Shown here piece after piece: positions 29,665 to 35,402 of a stretch of DNA of 35,402 nt. Numbering within the stretch: the first letter of the stretch is position 1; each line of letters opens with the position of its first letter. Where the stretch lies: the NCBI GenBank assembly GCA_964528575.1, contig CAZGTQ010000074.1, positions 1 to 35,402 on the forward strand, written 5' to 3'. A program made the position numbers and the translations under genes. The notes beneath the pieces are model-generated. The model saw nothing but the letters and a program-made list of their open reading frames with translations. It made no database searches and had not been told where the DNA came from. The DNA comes from CAZGTQ01 sp964528575 (GTDB taxonomy: Bacteria; Planctomycetota; UBA1135; GCA-002686595).

Positions 29665-30837
29665 ATGGACGCGTACACGGCGAACAGTCACGAAATGGGC
29701 GGCAATTCTCTGTGGAGCTCGGCACCTCAGCTAACGCTGTGCTTCTTGCTCGGAGCCTGTGTTGCAGTCGGGCCGTCCCGGGGAAGGGTAGGCGAACTCG
29801 ACGCTGACGCCCGAGTGGTTGTGGTGGAGGCGATCAACGATGCGACTGAAGCGCTCCTCACGGGCCGCGGACGGGAGCTGGTAGGCCAGGAAGTCGCGGT
29901 TGCTCCAGTGCGGAGTTTTGCTCCGGAGGCGTGGTTCGCCGGGCTGCACCTGGAGGTGCTGGGCTTCGATGCGAGCTTCCGCGAGACTTGCGCGGTGGAG
30001 CAGGCGCGTGCGCTCCGCGCCGCGGGCGTGCTCGTGGTCGAGGACGAGCAAGAAGCGACGCTCTTGGTCAGGACGCGCCTCCAGGTCTTGACCGGCCTCG
30101 CAGACTACCGAGGCAATCACGCCGTCGCTGTGGATGGTCCGTATCGGTCCCAGGACTGGGTCGAAGTACTGGTTAGCGTGACGGTGCACGACAGTGCCAG
30201 TGGCGCAGTTCTCTTCGAAGGGGGCGGAGCGGCGAACGCCGAGCACGAGCACCAATTCACGCTCGAGGGAGACCGGAGCTTCGATCGGATCGTCGCGGCC
30301 GTGGCGGGCGAAGCGGGTGCTGCGTGCCTCGAGGCGCAGCGAACGGGCGTACCCATGGGGCCCTTCTTCGTCGTTCCGTCGGTCGGAAGTCTCCGGCAAC
30401 GTCACGCGGAGTTCGTCGATTGGCGTTCGGAGCAGGCGAACTTCAACTGGCACAGCAAGGACACGATCGAGGGCTTGCCGACCGTGCCGCCTCCGGATCT
30501 CGAGGACCGGCTCCGGGGAGCCGTACTCCTCGAGTTGAAGGAGAAGTGCGGAGTGCCGGCGATGGTCGACCCCGATCCGGCGTTCCTCGACCCCGTGCTC
30601 GCGGTCGCCCACGCTGAGACATCGAATGCGAGCTACCTGCTCCAGATCCGGACGCTGATCGAGGAGCGCACAGGCGACCAGGAGACCGTCCTCCTCACGC
30701 TCCAGAGCGACCTGATCCGAGTGAGCGACCGCAAGAGCGTGACGCAACGGACCTCGAGTTACGTGTTGGAGCGTTCGGACTGCAGGCTTTGTCTTCACGC
30801 GAAGCTCGCCGGTCTCGTGCGGTCGAGCCCACCCTGA
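29665..30837 (+). CDS. Lipoprotein of unknown function (CsgG-like beta pattern)
   Basis: 390 residues from the ATG at 29665; the ATG at 29695 (MGGNSLWSS) is an equally good start. A lipobox LLGAC follows a hydrophobic stretch (LTLCFLLGAC). Residues about 60-230 have the alternation of helix and strand seen in CsgG-type and other outer-membrane lipoproteins: AGVLVVEDEQEATLLVRTRL, then WVEVLVSVTVHDSASGAVLF. No named family is recognised. The gene is clearly less GC-rich and uses more A/T-ending codons than those to the left. It ends 5 nt from the end of the convergent kinase gene, whose outer domain has similar features, so the two may work together at the envelope. Confidence 0.78.
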   Translation: MDAYTANSHEMGGNSLWSSAPQLTLCFLLGACVAVGPSRGRVGELDADARVVVVEAINDATEALLTGRGRELVGQEVAVAPVRSFAPEAWFAGLHLEVLGFDASFRETCAVEQARALRAAGVLVVEDEQEATLLVRTRLQVLTGLADYRGNHAVAVDGPYRSQDWVEVLVSVTVHDSASGAVLFEGGGAANAEHEHQFTLEGDRSFDRIVAAVAGEAGAACLEAQRTGVPMGPFFVVPSVGSLRQRHAEFVDWRSEQANFNWHSKDTIEGLPTVPPPDLEDRLRGAVLLELKEKCGVPAMVDPDPAFLDPVLAVAHAETSNASYLLQIRTLIEERTGDQETVLLTLQSDLIRVSDRKSVTQRTSSYVLERSDCRLCLHAKLAGLVRSSPP

Positions 30838-30842
30838 CTGAT

Positions 30843-32849
30843 TCAGCGTCTTCGGCTCGTCACGACGCTCAGTGTGTTCGCGTAGAAGTCGGTCGCGCGC
30901 GGCGTGAATCCCGCCTCCGTGACCGTCGCGAGAACGTGCGCGCGCAGCTCAGCGATCGGTCCTGAGAGCTCCACTCGATAGGATCGACAAGACTCGTCGG
31001 TCGGCGTCCAACGCTCGGGAGCTCCGAGCCGCGCCAGGATCGCATCCACAGGGAGCGACTCCATGCCCGCTTCGTGCATACGGTACGCTGGGCCAGGGCC
31101 CTCGACTTGCATGAGAGCAGGCATGGCGGTGGGAGGCCTGTCGAAGCTGAACAAGGCAAGGTGGATCGACCGCCCGTTCCTCTCGATCTCCGCCTGGAGC
31201 TCGCGGCAGCGCGCGTAGAGCTCACGTGCGAAGTCCGTGTTCCGCATCACAGCGTTCGTGAGACCAGCCTCGAGCGTCGGCTCGTCAATGTCCGACGCGA
31301 GGTCCGCCGTCACCGTGCGCCATGGTTGCGTGTCCGGTGGCCGGAGGATGCGAGCGGTCGCGTGGAAGCGTGGCCGGAAGCGCGCGGCGGCCTCGCCGGG
31401 ATCGAAGCGGGAGATCTCCAGGACGACGAGTCCGTCGATGGGCTCGTCCAGATGCGTGTCCCAAGCGGCTTCGGGCGAGCGACTCGTCGTGATGGAGACG
31501 GCGGCGCCCGCGCTCGAGGATCGCGTGGCGAAGAGCTGCGAGGCGAGGAGATCTAGGACGGAAGCACCATGGGAGCGCAACGGCGATCCGCCGAGGGTCA
31601 GGCAGACGTTGATCCTGTCGCGCTGCGAAGGGACTGGCATGGCGCCGAGCTCCTGCCCCGGGGGGAGCAAGCCGAGCCCGAAGAGGACGAGGATCGCGAC
31701 GCAGACGGTGGCTGCCGCCGCGGCGGTCCGCAGGGCGCGTCGCGGTCGGCAGCGACGGAGGTCGCGGGCCAAGTCCGACATGCTCTGGTATCGGTCGTTG
31801 GGGTTCTTCTCCAGACAGCGGAGACAGACCCTGCGCAGTGACGCGGGTACGGCGGACGATCGATCGAATGGCGGGGCGGGCTCGGTTGCGATCTGGCGGA
31901 GGATCCTTCGCGAAGGGCCCTGGAACGGGCGGCGTCCTGTCAGGTACTCGTAAAGCACGACGCCCAGGGAAAAGACATCGGTGCGGGCATCGATGCCGTA
32001 GGAGCCCAGGCTCACCTGCTCGGGGCTCATGTACTCGATGCTCCCGGTGAGTCCGAGTGGCGCTTCGTCGGTGCGAAGGAGCGCGATTCCGAAGTCGATG
32101 ATCTTCGGCTTCCCGTCGGCGCTCAGGACCACGTTGTCGGGCTTGATGTCTCGGTGAACGACGTCTCGAGCGTGGGCGGCGGCGAGTCCTTCCGCGATCT
32201 GTGTGAACAGTTGTGGTGCTCTCCACGAATCGCGACGAGAGAGAGGGCGTGGGAGATGCTCGATGTGACTCCTGAGCGTCTGCCCCTCGACGTACTCCTG
32301 GACGATCCAGTTTCGTCCGTGCCCTTCGCAGATGTCGTAGATCGCCGCGATCGCGTCGTGAGCCGGACGCGCCATCATGCGCGCCTCGTTGCGCAAGCGC
32401 TCGTCGTCGAGCGGGCTCGACGGGCGTTCACGCACGAATTTGAGCGCGACGTTCCGGCCCAGGTCGAGTTGGGCTGCGAGCCACACCTCTCCCATTCCGC
32501 CGATCGTGCGTCCGTCGGCCGCCCTGTCCAGGCGACGCAGCAGTCGGTATTTGCCGCTCAGGACGACGTCAGGTCGAAGCGGAAGGGGGAGCTCGCTCGG
32601 ATCGCGCAGGGCTTCGATCCATCGAATGCGGGTCATGCCGCCGGTACGTGTTTCGTCGCCGCCCGTTGCGGCGATCCGCTCATCGATGGCGCGCAACTCC
32701 CTGACCAGAGCCGCGACCTGCGGCTCCTCGATCACTTCGGCCTGCCCGGCGAGCCACGGCTCGAACGCGAGCTCCCTTCTCGCGGCAGCATCGAGGTAGC
32801 GGACGTACACCGCTTTGGCTCGTGAGCGCGGGTCGGGGCAGGAAGGCAC
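30843..32849 (-). CDS. Transmembrane Ser/Thr protein kinase with extracytoplasmic sensor domain
   Basis: 668 residues, GTG start at 32849. An N-terminal helical segment (about 10-90) precedes a complete kinase domain (about 98-366): Lys137 in VALKFV, HRDIKPDN (Asp234), DFG at 252-254, YMSPEQ and DVFSLGVVLYEYLTG. A single membrane helix follows at about 374-395, and then an outer domain of about 270 residues. In it, LRSHGASVLDLLASQLFATR, DGLVVLEISRFDPG and FRPRFHATARILRP have the helix-strand pattern of CsgG-type lipoproteins. Base composition matches the neighbouring lipoprotein, not the left two thirds of the window. Probably senses an envelope signal through the outer domain. Confidence 0.92.
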   Translation of the reverse strand: MPSCPDPRSRAKAVYVRYLDAAARRELAFEPWLAGQAEVIEEPQVAALVRELRAIDERIAATGGDETRTGGMTRIRWIEALRDPSELPLPLRPDVVLSGKYRLLRRLDRAADGRTIGGMGEVWLAAQLDLGRNVALKFVRERPSSPLDDERLRNEARMMARPAHDAIAAIYDICEGHGRNWIVQEYVEGQTLRSHIEHLPRPLSRRDSWRAPQLFTQIAEGLAAAHARDVVHRDIKPDNVVLSADGKPKIIDFGIALLRTDEAPLGLTGSIEYMSPEQVSLGSYGIDARTDVFSLGVVLYEYLTGRRPFQGPSRRILRQIATEPAPPFDRSSAVPASLRRVCLRCLEKNPNDRYQSMSDLARDLRRCRPRRALRTAAAAATVCVAILVLFGLGLLPPGQELGAMPVPSQRDRINVCLTLGGSPLRSHGASVLDLLASQLFATRSSSAGAAVSITTSRSPEAAWDTHLDEPIDGLVVLEISRFDPGEAAARFRPRFHATARILRPPDTQPWRTVTADLASDIDEPTLEAGLTNAVMRNTDFARELYARCRELQAEIERNGRSIHLALFSFDRPPTAMPALMQVEGPGPAYRMHEAGMESLPVDAILARLGAPERWTPTDESCRSYRVELSGPIAELRAHVLATVTEAGFTPRATDFYANTLSVVTSRRR

Positions 32850-33267
32850 GATCGCGTTCCGTGTCGAAGCGTCCTGGTCGTCGATACCGCGGCGTGCGGG
32901 AGACGTACTCTAGCGGGTTGTTCACGAGGCTTCACCGAGATCGCCGTATCTGCTCGCCAGCTCGGCACTTCACACCCTCCGGGTGCTCGACGACCGACGC
33001 CACCATGAGCGTTCCGTGCGCCCGACCCAGAGCCGAAGCCCATGGAGCTGATTGGAAAGGCGCCGACCACTTCCTTCCGCCGTTCGTCGAGCCGCCGTAG
33101 GCGATCTCGATCGCGTTGCCCGTGGTGGTGCTGCGCACCGCGATCGCAGGTGTCGTGGTAGCCGAATGCACCCTCGTCGACCCACCCGCGGCGTAGCCGG
33201 TTCGCGCGCCGTCGGCTAGAACCGGCGCGATGCACGGTCGGTTCCACGGGCGCGGGGGCGGGGCGCG
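32850..33267. other. 418-bp stretch with no clear gene
   Basis: Low-GC-side sequence between the kinase and the S9-like gene. A minus-strand open frame at 32932-33171 (GTG, 79 codons) has natural-looking codon use and could be a gene remnant; it includes GGSTNGGRKWSAPFQ, loosely like an Asp-box. A plus-strand frame (32822-33100) over the same bases is its mirror image. No ribosome site, terminator or RNA gene was recognised. Confidence 0.5.
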
Positions 33268-34758
33268 ATGATCGTCGCCGTCCTCGCCGTCGCGCTCGCG
33301 GCCGGGCCGCAGAGCTTGCCGCCGGGCGCGGGTGCCGGCGCCGGCGCCGGCGTGGGCGCCGACGAGCGCGGGCCGCGGCCGATGACCGCCGAGGACGCGC
33401 GCGCGGTCGTGCGGTGCGGCGACGTCTTGATCACGCCCGACGGCGAGCGCGTCTTCTACTCGAGAGTGCGCGGCGACGGCTCGCAGGCGTTCTTCCTGAT
33501 GGACGCGCTCCTGGGCGAGCGCACCGCGGTTCCCGTGCCCGGCGCCGCCGGGGGGCGCGCGTTCGGCTTCGCGCCCGATGGGGCGCGGCTCTCGATGCTG
33601 CGCGACGACGCGCAGCTCTGGCTCGCGCGCGTGCCCGACGGCGAGGCGTTGCGCGCGAGCGACCACGCGGGCGGCATCGGGCGCTACGCCTGGACACCCG
33701 ACGGGCGGAGCGTGCTGTTCGTCGCGAGCGACGGTCTCTGGTCGCTCGACGTCGCGACGAACGACGAGCGGCACGTGACGAGCGGGCTCTTCGGCGACTT
33801 CGACGTGGCGCCCGACGGCGAGAGCGTCGTGATCGAAGCCGGCGGGGAGCTTCTCGCCGTCTCGCTCGCGGACGGCGCGCGCACGACGCTCACCGGCGGC
33901 GGCGCGCGCAAGAGCGACGTGCGCTGGTCGGAGGACGGCGCTCGGGTGCTCTTCGTCGACCGCCACGGCCTGTGGACGCTCGCCGCGGCGTCGGGTGCCA
34001 CCGAGCTCGTCGCGAGCGGCTTCGACGCGATCGAAGAGCCGATCTGGTCGCCGGACGGGCCCGCGCTCGTGTTCCTCGGCCGGCGCGGCGCGAGCACGGG
34101 CTTCTGGCGCATGGACCTCGATACGAAGGAGCTCGAGCAGCTCTCGCCGTGGCCGGGCACCGTCGTGCGCGCGTCGTTCTCGCGCAACCGCCGGCGCGTC
34201 GCGTACGCGTACTCCGACACGTACTCGACCGAGGAGGTGTACTCCTACGTCGCCGGCGAAGAGCACACGCAACACCTGACGAACGCGAATCCGCGCATCG
34301 GGCGCGAGGTCGAGCTCGCCGAGACGATCGCCGTGCCCTGGACCGGCGCGGACGGAGCCGAGCGCGACGCGCTGCTCCTCGTTCCCGACGGCGGCGAGCG
34401 GGTGCCGCTCGTCGTGCACCTGGGCGCGTTCGCCAACCGCTTCGATCCGCGCGACCACGTGCAGGCGGGGCTGGGCCTCGCGACGCTGCGGCTCGGCGCG
34501 CGATCGGCCGCGGACGTCGAGCGCGCGCTCGACGCGGCGGTCGCGACGGGGCTCGTCGACCCGCAGCGCGTCGTGCTGCGCGGCGAGGACGAGGGAGCGG
34601 AGCTCGGCGCCGCGCTCGCCGCGAGCTCGGAACGATTCCGCGCGTTCTCGCTCGCGCGCTCGGAGTCGGTCGAGGGAGCGCGCGTGCCGGTGCGGCTGGG
34701 CGCGAGCGGCGAGGACGAGCTCGCGTGGCTCTGCACGCACGCGCGCCGCGCGCAGTAG
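33268..34758 (+). CDS. S9 peptidase-like protein without catalytic serine
   Basis: 496 residues. A hydrophobic leader (MIVAVLAVALAAGPQS) and a GAGAGAGAGVGA linker precede a TolB/S9-type propeller: VLITPDGERVFYSR, FGFAPDGARLSML, YAWTPDGRSVLFV, FDVAPDGESVVIE, VRWSEDGARVLFV, PIWSPDGPALVFL. The C-terminal part (about 365-496) resembles the start of an alpha/beta hydrolase (VPLVVHLGAF, VDPQRVVLRGEDEG), but is far shorter than the usual 250 residues. The nucleophile-elbow position GxSxGG is GEDEGA, with Asp where Ser belongs. Probably a binding or scaffold protein rather than a peptidase. It ends one base before the convergent partial gene. Confidence 0.83.
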   Translation: MIVAVLAVALAAGPQSLPPGAGAGAGAGVGADERGPRPMTAEDARAVVRCGDVLITPDGERVFYSRVRGDGSQAFFLMDALLGERTAVPVPGAAGGRAFGFAPDGARLSMLRDDAQLWLARVPDGEALRASDHAGGIGRYAWTPDGRSVLFVASDGLWSLDVATNDERHVTSGLFGDFDVAPDGESVVIEAGGELLAVSLADGARTTLTGGGARKSDVRWSEDGARVLFVDRHGLWTLAAASGATELVASGFDAIEEPIWSPDGPALVFLGRRGASTGFWRMDLDTKELEQLSPWPGTVVRASFSRNRRRVAYAYSDTYSTEEVYSYVAGEEHTQHLTNANPRIGREVELAETIAVPWTGADGAERDALLLVPDGGERVPLVVHLGAFANRFDPRDHVQAGLGLATLRLGARSAADVERALDAAVATGLVDPQRVVLRGEDEGAELGAALAASSERFRAFSLARSESVEGARVPVRLGASGEDELAWLCTHARRAQ

Positions 34759-35402
34759 TCAATCCGATCGAGGGACGCGGCCGAGCGCGTCGCGCAGCGC
34801 GTGCTCGAGCATCGCCAGGCGCAGCGCGTCGCCCGTGGACGACTCGTCGCGCTCGAGCTCCGATTCGAGCCAGCGCGCCCAGCTCGCTCCCTTGCCCTCG
34901 GTGAGCGCGGCGAGGTACGCCTCGTACGCGGCGGCGCGGCCTGTGGAGAACCGCGCAAGGTGCTGGGCGATGTCGCGCGCATCGGGGCCGTCGGCGTGGA
35001 GCCGTGCCGCGAAGAAGCAGAACGCGGCCTCGGAGCGCGGCAGGGCTGCGATCACGGGGGGCGGTGACGGGCCGAGCATCGCGTACACTGCGAGCACGGG
35101 CTCGAGCTCCTCGTGAGTCGCGTTCTGCGGCAGCCGCCCGGCGTAAGCGAGCGCGAGCGCGAAGCGGTCGTGCGCCGGCGCCGCAAAGAGGAGCGAGCGG
35201 ATCCACGCCGTCACCGCCGCATCGCCGCCCGTCCTGGCCTCTGTGCTGGCCAGCGTACCGCCCAGCGGACCGCCCAGCGCGTCGAGAATCTCCCCGCGCA
35301 GGATCGGCTCACGTCCCCAGACCTCCCGGATCCACGCGAGCGCGGCCGGATCGTCCGCCGCGTCGCACGCGCGGCGCAGACAGCGGTCGACGAGCGCCTG
35401 GC
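34759..35402 (-). CDS. Partial helical-repeat protein, 5' end outside window
   Basis: The frame is open from the right edge to the stop at 34759: about 214 residues. GTG at 35214 is not needed as a start, because sequence upstream of it (AALAWIREVWGREPILRGEI and so on) has the same coding character. The protein is made of short amphipathic helices (ALALAYAGRLP, EAYLAALTEGKGASWARWLESEL), like the repeated helical hairpins of HEAT- or TPR-type proteins. No family can be named and the beginning is missing. It is convergent with the S9-like gene with no bases between the stop codons. Confidence 0.75.
   Translation of the reverse strand, partial: QALVDRCLRRACDAADDPAALAWIREVWGREPILRGEILDALGGPLGGTLASTEARTGGDAAVTAWIRSLLFAAPAHDRFALALAYAGRLPQNATHEELEPVLAVYAMLGPSPPPVIAALPRSEAAFCFFAARLHADGPDARDIAQHLARFSTGRAAAYEAYLAALTEGKGASWARWLESELERDESSTGDALRLAMLEHALRDALGRVPRSD

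Noticed and set aside
33331..33360. GGCGCC-type microrepeat as a separate repeat element
   Set aside because: It encodes the short GAGAGA linker after the leader of the S9-like protein and is ordinary in such GC-rich DNA.

Overview
The window is very GC-rich bacterial DNA (mostly mid-70s percent by eye), packed with short overlapping operons. Planctomycetota is the most likely source. This rests on three Hanks-type kinase proteins, one with a cytoplasmic tail and RNR-TM layout common in that phylum, a secreted FG-GAP/VCBS protein and many secreted or lipoprotein unknowns. It is an inference from gene style: there is no rRNA or marker gene here, and Myxococcota remain possible.

Region A (1-12502) is a lipid-linked polyene locus that closely resembles aryl polyene (APE)/xanthomonadin clusters. 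A leftward operon encodes an adenylating ligase, a DUF3261-like lipoprotein, an MMPL/RND exporter and a LolA-like carrier that runs off the left edge. A divergent rightward operon encodes an acyl carrier protein, a ketosynthase fused to a catalytically dead chain-length-factor-like domain, a family 2 glycosyltransferase and a lysophospholipid-type acyltransferase. A third operon, leftward and meeting the second tail to tail, encodes a COG4648-like membrane protein, a flavin-dependent halogenase-like enzyme and a fusion of two hotdog dehydratases (ApeI-like plus ApeP-like). Almost all junctions are 4-nt start/stop overlaps. Two sets of enzymes known elsewhere as heterocomplexes are single chains here. 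Ketoreductase, thioesterase and aromatic starter genes are not in view.

Region B (12540-22892) looks like a self-contained sigma-54 regulon. In the centre are a 1638-residue regulator (degenerate kinase domain, helical repeats, GAF, sigma-54 AAA+ domain, Fis-type HTH) and a membrane kinase in one leftward operon. On either side lies a gene for a secreted propeller-like protein. Upstream of each flanking gene I see a -24/-12 promoter preceded, at enhancer distance, by the same palindrome GTCCA-N5-TGGAC. The two perfect copies at 14242-14278 and the one perfect plus one degenerate copy at 20849-20882 are the best evidence for a local regulatory circuit.

Region C (22924-29620) holds a DUF4382/DUF5666-like lipoprotein, a small CxxC protein, a membrane-anchored SGNH hydrolase, a 21-bp inverted repeat between convergent genes, a copper P1B-ATPase with Gln in place of the usual HP-motif His, and a LOG-family protein.

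Region D (about 29640-33200) is clearly less GC-rich: a lipoprotein and a transmembrane Ser/Thr kinase end 5 nt apart, followed by a gene-poor stretch. Region E (33268-35402) returns to the high-GC style with an S9-peptidase-like protein lacking its catalytic serine, and a partial helical gene that runs off the right edge.
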